Source of the DNA: Streptomyces sp. LBL
GTDB lineage: Bacteria > Actinomycetota > Actinomycetes > Streptomycetales > Streptomycetaceae
NCBI RefSeq assembly: GCF_029893585.1
Contig: NZ_JARXYX010000004.1
Location: 288,351 to 352,350 of the forward strand
DNA: 64,000 nucleotides
Direction: 5' to 3'
Shown piece by piece: positions 21,697-29,863 of this stretch (positions are counted from its first letter, which is position 1; each line of letters begins with the position of its first letter). The position numbers and the translations under genes are program-made. The notes beneath the pieces are model-generated. The model saw only the letters and a list, made by a program, of their open reading frames with translations, ran no database searches and was not told the origin of the DNA.

Positions 21697-24600
21697 TCAC
21701 TGCGCCGCGCCGACCGGCTCCTCGGGTTCGGCCGCCCCCACGAACGTCCGCCACAGCTCGGCGTACTGCCCGTCACGGGCCAGCAGCTCCTCGTGGGTGC
21801 CGTCCTCCGCGACGCGTCCGTGGTCCATGAGGACCACCCGGTCCGCGCGGGCCGCCGTGGTGAGGCGGTGGGCCACGACGAGGGTGGTGCGGTGGCCCGC
21901 GATGCGGTCGGTGGCCTGGTTGACCTGGGCTTCCGTGGCCAGGTCCAAGGCGGCGGTGGCCTCGTCGAGGAGGAGGATGTCCGGGTCGACCAGCTCCGCG
22001 CGGGCCAGCGCGATCAGTTGGCGTTGGCCCGCCGAGAGGTTGCGTCCGCGTTCGGCGACCTCGTGCAGGTAGCCGCCCGTGAGCTGGGCGATCATCTCGT
22101 GCGCGCCGACCGCGCGGGCCGCCGCCTCCACCTCGGCGTCGGTGGCGTCCGGGCGGCCGTAGGCGATGGCGTCACGGACGGTGCCCTGGAAGAGGTACGA
22201 CTCCTGCGGGACGACCCCGAGGCGGTGGCGGTACGAGGTGAGGTCGAGCCTGCGCAGGTCCGTGCCGTCGACCGTCACCCGGCCGCCGGTCGCGTCGTAG
22301 AACCGGGCGACCAGCTTGACCAGGGTCGACTTGCCGGCGCCCGTCTCGCCGACGAACGCCACCGTCTGTCCGGCGGGTATCCGCAGGTCGACGCCGCCGA
22401 GGGCCTCCTCGCCGTCGCCGTAGGCGAAATGGACGTCCTCGAAGGCGATCTCGCCCCGCAGGGACAGCACTTCCAGCGGCTCGTCCGCGGCCTTCGTGGA
22501 CGTCGGTTCCTGGAGCAGTTCCTGGATACGGCCCAGCGAGACGGTCGCCTGCTGGTAGCCGTCGAAGACCTGGGAGAGCTGCTGGACGGGGGCGAAGAAC
22601 AGGTCGATGTAGAGCAGGTACGCGACCAGGGCGCCCGTCGTCAGGGTCGCCGCGTCGATCCGGCCCGCGCCCGCGATCAGTACGCCGGCCGCGGCCACCG
22701 ACGACAGCAGCTGCACGAACGGGAAGTAGATCGAGATCAGCCACTGGCCCCGGATCCGGGCCTGCCGGTAGCTGTCGCTGCGCTCGGCGAACCGCGCCCC
22801 GCCGTCCCGCTCGCGCCGGAAGGCCTGCACGATCCTGAGCCCCGACACCGACTCCTGAAGGTCGGCGTTGACCACCGACACCCGCTCACGGGCCAGTTCG
22901 TACGCCTTCACGCTCGCCCGGCGGAAGAAGAACGTGCCGATGATCAGCGGCGGCAGGGTCGCGAACACCACGAGCGCCAGCTGTATGTCGATCACCAGCA
23001 GGGCGACCATGATCCCGAAGAAGGTGACGACCGAGACGAAGGCGGTGACCAGACCGGTCTGGAGGAAAGTGGAGAGCGCGTCGACGTCCGTCGTCATGCG
23101 CGTCATGATCCGTCCCGTCAGCTCCCGCTCGTAGTAGTCGAGTCCGAGCCGCTGGAGCTGGGCGAATATCTTCAGGCGCAGCGAGTACAGGACCCGCTCG
23201 CCGGTACGGCCGGTCATCCGGGTCTCGCCGATCTGCGCCGCCCACTGCACGCCGACGGCGGCCAGGGCGACGAGGGAGGCGGCCCACACCGCGCCCAGCG
23301 CCAGCTGCGAGACACCGTCGTCGATGCCGTGCCGGATCATCACCGGGAGGAGCAGGCTCATGCCGGCGTCCACGGCGACCAGGACCAGGCTCACCAGAAG
23401 GGGCAGGCCGAAGCCGCGCAGCAGCCTGCGCAGGCCGTACGAGTCCTCGGCGGTGACCGCGCGGGCCTCGTCGATGTCCGGGAGGTCGGTCGCCGGGGGC
23501 AGCGCGTCGACCTGGGCGAGGAGTTCGGGGGTGGCCGGGGTGCCGGAGAGGGCCGTGTCCTTCGGCTCACGGTCGCCGGACCACAACCGGGGGGTCACGC
23601 CGCGCTCGGCGTCGAACTCGGCGTCCAGTTCGTCCCGTACGGAGGTGTCCTCGGCTTGGGCGGCGGGCAGGGCGTGGCCCGGTGAGACGCCGCCGAGTTC
23701 GTCCGGGTCGGTGAGCAGCCGGCGGTAGAGGGCGGAGCGCTGCTGGAGCTCCTCGTGGGTGCCGAGGTCGGCGAGCCGGCCGGCGTCGAGGACGGCGATG
23801 CGGTCGGCGAGGTTGAGGGTGGAGCGGCGGTGCGCGATCAGCAGGGTGGTGCGGCCCCGCATGACCTGCTGGAGGGCCTCGTGTATCTCGTGCTCGACGC
23901 GGGCGTCCACCGCGGAGGTGGCGTCGTCCAGGACCAGCAGGCGCGGGTCGGTGAGGATCGCGCGGGCGAGCGCGACGCGCTGACGCTGGCCGCCGGAAAG
24001 GGTGAGGCCGTGCTCGCCGACCTTGGTGTCGTAGCCCTCGGGGAGTTCCCGGATGAAACGGTCCGCCTGGGCGGCGCGGGCGGCGGTCTCGATCTCCTCC
24101 TGGGTCGCGTCCGGGCGGCCGTACGCGATGTTGTCGCGGACCGTTTCCGAGAAGAGGAAGGAGTCCTCGGGGACCAGGCCGATCGCGGCCCGCAGCGAGT
24201 CGAGGGTGAGCTCGCGGACGTCGTGGCCGCCGATGAGGACGGCGCCGTGGGTGACGTCGTAGAAGCGCGGGAGCAGGAGGGAGACGGTGGACTTGCCGGA
24301 GCCGGAGGAGCCGACGATCGCGAGGGTCTCGCCGGGGCGGATCTCGAAGCTCAGCCCGTCGAGGACGGGGCTGGTGGTGCCGGCCGCGTCGGCGTAGCCG
24401 AAGGAGACGTCGTCGAACTCGACGGTCGCGGGGGCGTCGGCGGGCAGCTCCTTGGTGCCGTCCTGGATCGACGGCTCGGTGTCGATCAGCTCCAGAACAC
24501 GCTCGGTGCCCGCGCGGGCCTGCTGGCCGACCGTGAGGACCACCGCGAGCATCCGGACCGGGCCGACGAGCTGGGCGAGGTAGGTGGAGAAGGCGACGAA

Positions 24601-25440
24601 CGTACCGAGCGTGATGTGCCCGCGCACCGCGAGCCAGCCGCCGACCGCGAGCATCGCGACCTGGCCGAGGGCGGGGACGGCCTGGAGGGCGGGGGTGTAG
24701 CGAGAGTTGAACCGGATGGTCCGGAGCCGGCCGGCGAACAGGCGGCGGCCCACCTCGCGCAGCTTGCCCGTCTCCTGGTCCTCCTGCCCGAAGCCCTTCA
24801 CCACGCGTACGCCGCTGACGGCGCCGTCGACCACGCCCGCGACGGCGGCGGCCTGGGCCTGGGCGTACCAGGTGGCGGGGTGCAGCTTGCTGCGGGAGCG
24901 CCTCGCGATCCACCAGATGGCGGGGGCCACGGCCAGGGCGACCAGGGTGAGCGGCACGGACAGCCAGGCCATGACGACGAGGGAGATCAGGAAGAGGGCG
25001 AAGTTCCCGATGGTCATCGGGAGCATGAAGAGCAGGCCCTGGATCAGCTGCAGGTCACTGGTGGCCCGGCCGACGACCTGGCCGGTGGACAGCTCGTCCT
25101 GCCGACGGCCGTCGAGGCGGGTGATCGTCCCGAACATCTCCGTGCGCAGGTCGTGCTGGACGTCCAGGGCGAGACGGCCGCCGTAGTAGCGGCGGACGAA
25201 GGTGAGCACGTAGACGATCACGGCCGCGCCGATCATGGCGCCGGCCCAGGGAGCCATGTCGCGGCTGTGGCCGACGATCACGTCGTCGATGATCACCTTG
25301 GTGATCAGCGGGACGCCGGCCAGGACGGCCATCCCGGCGAGGCTCGACCCGAGGGCGAGGACGACGTCCTTGGGGTAGCGCCACGCGTAACCGGCCAGCC
25401 TGCGCGCCCAGCCCTCCTTCTCCCCCTGTTGCGCTGCCAC
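21697..25440 (-). CDS. Fused ABC exporter (TMD-NBD-TMD-NBD) with one degenerate ATP site
   Basis: A 1247-residue export-type ABC transporter from GTG 25440 (GGAGGG upstream). Two membrane domains of six predicted helices each precede NBD1 (Walker A GSSGSGKST near 375, LSGGQ near 480, Walker B LLVLDDATS) and NBD2 (Walker A GETGAGKST near 1030, LSAGQ near 1132, ILLLDEATA near 1155). NBD1 has Asp instead of the catalytic Glu after Walker B, and NBD2 has LSAGQ instead of LSGGQ. Both changes fall in the same composite site, as in heterodimeric exporters such as BmrCD and TM287/288. So this is a fused heterodimer with one hydrolytic site, probably exporting lipids, drugs or peptides. It is a single gene with no accessory partner nearby. 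Confidence 0.9.
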   Translation of the reverse strand: MAAQQGEKEGWARRLAGYAWRYPKDVVLALGSSLAGMAVLAGVPLITKVIIDDVIVGHSRDMAPWAGAMIGAAVIVYVLTFVRRYYGGRLALDVQHDLRTEMFGTITRLDGRRQDELSTGQVVGRATSDLQLIQGLLFMLPMTIGNFALFLISLVVMAWLSVPLTLVALAVAPAIWWIARRSRSKLHPATWYAQAQAAAVAGVVDGAVSGVRVVKGFGQEDQETGKLREVGRRLFAGRLRTIRFNSRYTPALQAVPALGQVAMLAVGGWLAVRGHITLGTFVAFSTYLAQLVGPVRMLAVVLTVGQQARAGTERVLELIDTEPSIQDGTKELPADAPATVEFDDVSFGYADAAGTTSPVLDGLSFEIRPGETLAIVGSSGSGKSTVSLLLPRFYDVTHGAVLIGGHDVRELTLDSLRAAIGLVPEDSFLFSETVRDNIAYGRPDATQEEIETAARAAQADRFIRELPEGYDTKVGEHGLTLSGGQRQRVALARAILTDPRLLVLDDATSAVDARVEHEIHEALQQVMRGRTTLLIAHRRSTLNLADRIAVLDAGRLADLGTHEELQQRSALYRRLLTDPDELGGVSPGHALPAAQAEDTSVRDELDAEFDAERGVTPRLWSGDREPKDTALSGTPATPELLAQVDALPPATDLPDIDEARAVTAEDSYGLRRLLRGFGLPLLVSLVLVAVDAGMSLLLPVMIRHGIDDGVSQLALGAVWAASLVALAAVGVQWAAQIGETRMTGRTGERVLYSLRLKIFAQLQRLGLDYYERELTGRIMTRMTTDVDALSTFLQTGLVTAFVSVVTFFGIMVALLVIDIQLALVVFATLPPLIIGTFFFRRASVKAYELARERVSVVNADLQESVSGLRIVQAFRRERDGGARFAERSDSYRQARIRGQWLISIYFPFVQLLSSVAAAGVLIAGAGRIDAATLTTGALVAYLLYIDLFFAPVQQLSQVFDGYQQATVSLGRIQELLQEPTSTKAADEPLEVLSLRGEIAFEDVHFAYGDGEEALGGVDLRIPAGQTVAFVGETGAGKSTLVKLVARFYDATGGRVTVDGTDLRRLDLTSYRHRLGVVPQESYLFQGTVRDAIAYGRPDATDAEVEAAARAVGAHEMIAQLTGGYLHEVAERGRNLSAGQRQLIALARAELVDPDILLLDEATAALDLATEAQVNQATDRIAGHRTTLVVAHRLTTAARADRVVLMDHGRVAEDGTHEELLARDGQYAELWRTFVGAAEPEEPVGAAQ

Positions 25441-25530
25441 GCGGTGCCCTCCTTCAGACCTGAACTTCCGCAAGGCACTAACACCGGACGCGGCGGATTT
25501 CATCCCTCCGCAACAAACGGGAGGGAAGGG

Positions 25531-25770
25531 TCACGTGCGGTCGCGCAGGGATATGCGCAGGGATACGGGCAGGGAAACGCGCAGGTAGAAGAACCGCGTC
25601 ATCTGCACCGCGTTCTGGTTGTCGTCGCTCACCAGCAGCACCTTCAGGCGGTCGCGCGTGCGTCCCGTGATCACCATGCCCTCGATGTTGTCGAGGAGCG
25701 GGTTCGGCTGGGGCTGCTTGGCCGTGGCGCCGAGGGACGGGCAGGACGCGAGGTCGGTGAGGAGCGTCTT
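25531..25770 (-). pseudogene. C-terminal remnant of an esterase-like phytase-domain protein
   Basis: The leftward frame reads LASCPSLGATAKQPQPNPLL, DNIEGMVITGRTRDRLKVLL and VSDDNQNAVQMTRFFYLRV, the last propeller part of the secreted esterase-like phytase family (DNIEGM and SDDN are its hallmarks). The rest of the gene is missing upstream, where a hairpin of IS type stands. Expression is not expected. Confidence 0.65.
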
Positions 25771-25796
25771 CCCTCCCCGGCTGAAGCCGGGGATCC
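25771..25796. mobile_element. IS200/IS605-like terminal hairpin remnant
   Basis: CCCCGGCT-GA-AGCCGGGG (25775-25792) followed by ATCCC resembles the subterminal hairpins at ends of actinobacterial IS200/IS605 (TnpB) elements. It abuts the broken phytase-like gene exactly where homology ends. No transposase is present. Confidence 0.4.
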
Positions 25797-25866
25797 CACA
25801 CAAGATCAGGGATGGACGTCACCGTAGGGCGGCCCGGTGACGCGCGGGAGGCCGCCTCATGACGTG

Positions 25867-26712
25867 TCAGCTTGCGGCCAGGTCACGGTGGACGGCCTTG
25901 GCCACGCCCTGGATGGTCGTGATGCCGTAGTCCATGGTGCTGTTGCCCTGCGTGAGCACCGTGATCAGGTAGTCGTGGCCGTTGCCCTTGAACGCGCCGA
26001 TGCTGTGCACCCGCCAGCCGTTGCTGGCCCGCTCCAGCCAGCCGTTCTTGAGGGCCACGGTGACCCCGGACGGCACTCCGTACGGCGTTCCCCAGCGCTG
26101 CGAGGAGATGACCTGGCTCATCAACTTGATGATGTAGGCACGGGAGTTGTCGCTCAGGACCGTGTTCTTGGCGGTGATCAGCTTGAGCAGCTTCTGCTCG
26201 TCGGTCACGGTGATCTGGGTCAGGCCCCAGTAGCCGTTCGCACCCGGCTTGGTCTGGGTCATGCCGGCCGCGGTGAGGAAACCCTTGATCTTCGTCAGGC
26301 CCAGCTGCTTCCAGAGGGTGCTGGTCGCGGTGTTGTCCGACTTGGTGATCATGGCTTTGGCGAGGGCGGCCTCACGGTCGGTGAGGTACCGGTTGTGCTT
26401 CTTCGCGTCCCAGAGCAGCGTGGCGAGGACGGTGACCTTGACGACGCTGGCCGAGTCGAAGGCGGTGGAGGCGCGCAGAGTGCAGGTGGTGTTCGTCGGG
26501 CGGTCGTAGACGCCGACCGCGATCGTGCCCCTGCGGTTCGCGAGGGCGGCGGTGATGTCCTTCTTCAACTTGTCGGCGAGGCCCGCTTTGGCGGACGTAC
26601 AGCTGACGGTCGGGGTGGCCGCGGCGGCGGCGGGCGCGGCGGCGGCCACGACGGGTATGAGCGCGCCTACGGCCACGCCGGCCGCCAGGAGTCTCGTACG
26701 GCGTGAAGTCAT
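25867..26712 (-). CDS. Secreted class A beta-lactamase-like serine hydrolase
   Basis: A 281-residue exported protein; ATG 26712 gives a good twin-Arg-containing signal sequence (MTSRRTRLLAAGV) ending in an Ala-rich region, with ATG 26721 as alternative. The SxxK motif is SVVK near residue 87, SDN near 125 (KSDNTATS), and the third box is KNG (ALKNGW) near 220 rather than KTG. The fold order is that of class A beta-lactamases and related D,D-peptidases. KNG in place of KTG argues for weak or altered beta-lactamase activity. No ribosome site precedes either ATG; instead an eight-base inverted repeat lies immediately upstream. Class A enzymes of this sort are common in Streptomyces and often unlinked to resistance. 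Confidence 0.75.
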   Translation of the reverse strand: MTSRRTRLLAAGVAVGALIPVVAAAAPAAAAATPTVSCTSAKAGLADKLKKDITAALANRRGTIAVGVYDRPTNTTCTLRASTAFDSASVVKVTVLATLLWDAKKHNRYLTDREAALAKAMITKSDNTATSTLWKQLGLTKIKGFLTAAGMTQTKPGANGYWGLTQITVTDEQKLLKLITAKNTVLSDNSRAYIIKLMSQVISSQRWGTPYGVPSGVTVALKNGWLERASNGWRVHSIGAFKGNGHDYLITVLTQGNSTMDYGITTIQGVAKAVHRDLAAS

Positions 26713-26737
26713 GTGAGTCATACACCATTTGACTCAC
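26713..26737. promoter_or_regulatory. Inverted repeat at the translation start of the serine hydrolase
   Basis: GTGAGTCA and TGACTCAC are perfect arms around a nine-base centre, ending directly at ATG 26712. It could be a repressor site or, in RNA, a hairpin covering the start region. Confidence 0.6.
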
Positions 26738-26954
26738 GGGTTCGATCGAAAAGTTGTACAAGTCGCCGAACAGTTCGACAAAGGTGGGACACCTTCACAT
26801 GGCCGACTCGTGCACGACACGTAGGCGCCGAGACTCATGGACAGTTGGAGGAGCGGGCACCCCACCTCATTCTCAACTGATGACGTGCGAGGTCCCCTTG
26901 AGCAGGCTTCTGGATGTTTTCGAGACCGTGGTTTTTCCAAGTTATCGCGCCTTT

Positions 26955-27601
26955 GGGACGGGTGGAAGTGCTCGGGCTCGGAGGTGACGGTACCCAGGTG
27001 GGCGGTCTCACCGGTCGCGGCGACGAGGAGCTGGACCGTCCGGAACAGTTCCGGCACACCGGCGGGGACGGGAATACCGGTGGCGTCGAGGTCCAGAACG
27101 GGATTCCCGGCGTAGTGCCGAAGATCGAGCACTGCGGCGCGGGCGGGCTCGCCGGAGCGGCTGCACACACGGAGCTGGTCGACGACGGTGAAGGTGTTGC
27201 GTGTGACATGGTCCGGGTGCCACTCGACGTACTGGACGGTGGCGGACGGACCACCGTACGCGGCGGAGGCCGAGGGAAGCGTCCAGGCGTGGAGCAGCAT
27301 GTCGGTGGCGGCGAGGTTCGCGTGCACGACGCCTTTGCCGAGGGAGAGGGAGGCAAGCTCGCCGACCGCCCGCCGAATGTCGTCCTCGCCCATCCAGGGC
27401 TGACCGTCACTACCCCCGGAGGTTGATCCGCCTCAACGCGGGCCCGAGCTGGTCGACAAGCAGCGGTACAACCGCGTCAAGCGTGTCCACCTCCTTGCCC
27501 GGGACGTGCGTCCATCCCACGGCCTCTAACTGCGCGACGAACGGCCGCTCCGCCTCGTCCCGCTCGCGACGTGCACCACCACAGCCCCGCGCCTCTCTCA
27601 A
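26955..27601 (-). pseudogene. Type I restriction HsdR remnant, frameshifted and truncated
   Basis: Leftward from about 27601 the frame reads RPFVAQLEAVGWTHVPGKE to ALRRINLRG, then stops. After removing one G from the GGGGG run near 27419 it continues SDGQPWMGEDDIRRAVGEL, VQYVEWHPDHVTRNTFTVVD, VPAGVPELFRTVQLLVA and LGTVTSEPEHFHP. These are consecutive parts of the N-terminal nuclease domain of HsdR. The catalytic stretch (NGIPLVVIECK in intact relatives) is reduced to AGNPVLDLDATG, an internal deletion, and everything after SEPEHF is gone. No HsdM or HsdS is in the window. It is clearly dead. Confidence 0.75.
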
Positions 27602-27745
27602 TACGTCCCGCTGTTCCTCTGAGACCCATTCTGTGCCCAGGGGTCGGGGTAAGGGAAAGGGATCCGAACGGAGGGCATGGCGGAGCGCGCGGACGCACGA
27701 GGTTTTGTGACGCTACGTCCGCACGCTCGGCGGGGGTGGGCGGGT

Positions 27746-28099
27746 TCAGGTGCCGGGGCTCTCCTCAAGCACATCGTCGTCATCGGGGATGGACAGGCGA
27801 GCTCCCCTGCTCCGGGCGACGCGATGTACGTCATGGAGCGATTCGGTCAATCGGAGCGCAAGAAAACGGAGTTGGGGCGCGGTGGCTCTGCCGTCACCGA
27901 GGAGATCGGCGGCGTGGTCGAGAAGGTCGCCGGCCATGCCGAGCTGGACGGCTTCGACGTCGTCGGCCATGCGGGAGAGACGACTGGTGCCGGTGTCGTC
28001 GGTGATGAGATAGCAGGGGTTGCCGTCGAGGTTGGACCAGGGGAGGAGGCGAGGCCGGGTGGCTGTGGGGGCGGTGGTGTCGTGACTCTCGTAGATCAC
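27746..28099 (-). CDS. AbaA-like small regulatory-type protein
   Basis: A 117-residue protein from GTG 28099 (GGAGG ten bases upstream), its start overlapping the stop of the preceding gene (GTGA). RLLPWSNLDGNPCYLITDD, SRLSRMADDVEAVQLGMAG and QLRFLALRLTESLHDVHRVA fit a Streptomyces family that always accompanies XRE-DUF5753 and DUF397 genes (AbaA/WhiJ-type loci, linked to development and antibiotic production). The biochemical role is unknown. Here it forms a leftward pair with the gene at 28096 and is divergent from the XRE/DUF397 pair. Confidence 0.75.
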   Translation of the reverse strand: MIYESHDTTAPTATRPRLLPWSNLDGNPCYLITDDTGTSRLSRMADDVEAVQLGMAGDLLDHAADLLGDGRATAPQLRFLALRLTESLHDVHRVARSRGARLSIPDDDDVLEESPGT

Positions 28100-28560
28100 G
28101 CGGCGGTCACCTCCGCGCCGTGGGTTCGGCGGGAGCCGACGTCGACACCGTGGATACGCCGTGGTCCAACGTCGACGCCGTGCACGGCGAGCCAGAGGGC
28201 CCGGCGCCGGACGCGCTGCTGTCTGGCCTGCTCGCGTTGTTCGTCGGCGAGGAGGTAGGGGCGGACGAGCCGGGAGTCCTCGCCATGGAGGAGGGCTTCG
28301 TGCGAGGAGGGGCGACGGCCGGATGCGGCGGGGGCGGCCGGTACGGGGGTGAGCCTCGCCCTTCCCCCGGCGCGGTGCCGGTTCCGGTGCCGGTGCCGGT
28401 GCCGTCCGCAGGCGGGCCACAGCAGACGCAGCAGCGGCTCGACGAGGCGGGCGATATGGTGCAACACGTCTTCAACTCCAGTGTGGTTGAGGGCCATGCC
28501 CCCGGGCCGTCGGTAGCGGTCGCGGGGGTCTTCCCTGCCCGAGGGCAGGTCGACGTGCAT
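28096..28560 (-). CDS. Conserved hypothetical protein of the WhiJ-type locus
   Basis: A 154-residue protein. The start is uncertain: ATG 28560 keeps the coding-like base composition, ATG 28497 and GTG 28584 are alternatives, and none has a good ribosome site. A short hydrophobic stretch (VEPLLRLLWPACG) is followed by a His/Arg repeat, then GEDSRLVRPYLLADE and RRRALWLAVHGVDVG, which I recall from small Streptomyces proteins beside DUF397 genes. The C-terminus shows a fresh duplication, GVDVGPRRIHGVDVGSRRTHG. It overlaps the AbaA-like gene and is divergent from the XRE gene. Confidence 0.6.
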   Translation of the reverse strand: MHVDLPSGREDPRDRYRRPGGMALNHTGVEDVLHHIARLVEPLLRLLWPACGRHRHRHRNRHRAGGRARLTPVPAAPAASGRRPSSHEALLHGEDSRLVRPYLLADEQREQARQQRVRRRALWLAVHGVDVGPRRIHGVDVGSRRTHGAEVTAA

Positions 28561-28629
28561 GGACATCGCTGTGTAGCGATCCACTCACAGCGTGATACCG
28601 GCCGGGCTAGGCTCGCCAGGGGGTCAGAG

Positions 28630-28648
28630 GTGACAACGCATCTGTCAC
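28630..28648. promoter_or_regulatory. GTGACA-N7-TGTCAC dyad upstream of the XRE gene
   Basis: A perfect six-base dyad with a seven-base centre ends 13 bases before the XRE start. The same dyad, one base longer on each side, recurs inside the gene at 29031-29051, which points to specific autoregulation. Confidence 0.65.
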
Positions 28649-28661
28649 ATGGGAGTGGACG

Positions 28662-29456
28662 ATGAGCAACATCTATGGGGAGTGGTTGAAGGCGCAGCGC
28701 GAGGCGGCCGGGATGACGCAGCAGGAGCTGGCGACGGCCGCCGTCATGACGCGTTCGCACATCTCGCACATCGAGGCGGGCCGGCGCACCCCGTCCAAAG
28801 AGGACGCGAGACGCCTCGACAGGGCGCTGAACACGGGCGATGTGCTGAGCAGCTTCCTGCCGGACGACGACACCGCGGTCGCGGGGTACTTCGAGGCGGC
28901 CCTTCAACTCGAACAGCAGGCGACGATGATCAGGGAGTTCGCCCTGTCGTTCGTCCCTGGCATCCTCCAGACGGAAATGTACGCGCGTGCGGTTCTGAGC
29001 ACGTCGTTCCCTCCGGTGGGTGAGGTGGAATGTGACAGGCTCGTTGTCACACGCCTTGAGCGGGCAAAGATCCTGAAAGACCCGGTGACGCCCGTAGTGT
29101 GGGCGCTACTTGACGAGGCTGTGCTGCGGCGGGTTGTGGGCGGGCCGGAAGTCATGGCGGAGCAACTCCGACATGTCATGGAACTGGTGGAGTCAGGGCG
29201 CGTACGCGTCCACGTGTTGCCCTTCGGGCTGGGGGTGCATCCCCTCATGCAGAGCATGCTCACCCTGCTCAAGTTTGAGGATCAGCCGCCGGTGGCGTAC
29301 TCCGAAGGCATCCAGGTGGGCAAGATTCACGACTCCCCCGCCATGGTCGACCGCCTTGAAGGCACCTACGATCTCGCGCTAGGCGACGCAATGCCGCTTA
29401 AGGAGTCAGTGGCCCTGATGAGGGCAACAGCAAAGGACTATGAACGCCGTGAATGA
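28662..29456 (+). CDS. XRE family regulator with DUF5753 (WhiJ-like)
   Basis: A 264-residue regulator. Residues about 8-60 are a Cro/C1-type helix-turn-helix (QREAAGMTQQELATAAVMTR, SHISHIEAGRRTPS). Residues about 80-260 are DUF5753 (LQLEQQATMIREFALSFVPG, ILQTEMYARAVLS, ARL/VTRLERAKIL, LLDEAVLRRVVGG), a domain thought to sense a ligand or partner. GGGAG precedes the ATG. The DUF397 gene starts 17 bases before this one stops, so they are coupled. Such pairs bind their own promoters and control development or metabolite clusters in Streptomyces; the dyads at 28630 and 29031 fit that behaviour. Confidence 0.9.
   Translation: MSNIYGEWLKAQREAAGMTQQELATAAVMTRSHISHIEAGRRTPSKEDARRLDRALNTGDVLSSFLPDDDTAVAGYFEAALQLEQQATMIREFALSFVPGILQTEMYARAVLSTSFPPVGEVECDRLVVTRLERAKILKDPVTPVVWALLDEAVLRRVVGGPEVMAEQLRHVMELVESGRVRVHVLPFGLGVHPLMQSMLTLLKFEDQPPVAYSEGIQVGKIHDSPAMVDRLEGTYDLALGDAMPLKESVALMRATAKDYERRE
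29031..29051. promoter_or_regulatory. Second dyad, TGTGACA-N7-TGTCACA, inside the XRE gene
   Basis: Seven-base perfect arms with the same seven-base spacing as the site at 28630, about 400 bases downstream. It may be a roadblock or looping partner for the upstream site. Confidence 0.5.
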
Positions 29457-29667
29457 ACACATCATCCCCGATGCCTCCTCCCTGCACGGCTGGCGCAAGT
29501 CGACGTACAGCGGCAACGAAGGCGGCAGCTGCATCGAGGTCCTGGACGGCTACCCGGGCGTCCCGGTCCGCGACTCCAAGGCACCTCAGGGGCCCGCGCT
29601 GGTCTTCCCGTCAGCCGGCTGGAAATCGTTCCTTTCGGCAGTCAAGGACGGAACCCTCCCCAGTTGA
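29440..29667 (+). CDS. DUF397 protein
   Basis: A 75-residue protein with the DUF397 core HGWRKSTYSGNEGGSCIEV, VPVRDSK and the final WKSFLSAVKDG. ATG 29440 overlaps the XRE gene by 17 bases. DUF397 proteins act with XRE-DUF5753 partners, in some cases as toxin-antitoxin-like or anti-repressor pairs (family knowledge). It is intact here, unlike the remnant at 13868. Confidence 0.9.
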   Translation: MNAVNEHIIPDASSLHGWRKSTYSGNEGGSCIEVLDGYPGVPVRDSKAPQGPALVFPSAGWKSFLSAVKDGTLPS

Positions 29668-29863
29668 CCGCTGCCCAACACGATTCGTCCGGCCCGTGCC
29701 CAGGGGCCTACCGATCAATAACTCTTCCCCCCCCGCCGTCTGGGGCGGGAAAGGGAAACCCACGTCTGGTTTCATCCTCCCGCCCCGCCACCACGACGGT
29801 AGGGGCCGTCCAGCCCATATACCCAGGATAAACGGCCCCCGGACGGCCCCGAGGAGACAAGCC
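29668..29863. other. Intergenic gap with an inverted repeat
   Basis: GGGGCCGTCC (29802-29811) and GGACGGCCCC (29841-29850) are perfect ten-base arms separated by 29 bases. They could terminate the XRE/DUF397 transcript or act as an attenuator for the small frame at 29864. Confidence 0.5.

Noticed and set aside
23755..25827. A 690-codon plus-strand frame opposite the ABC exporter
   Set aside because: Translation is Gly/Glu/Arg/Val-rich noise while the minus frame has complete ABC motifs.
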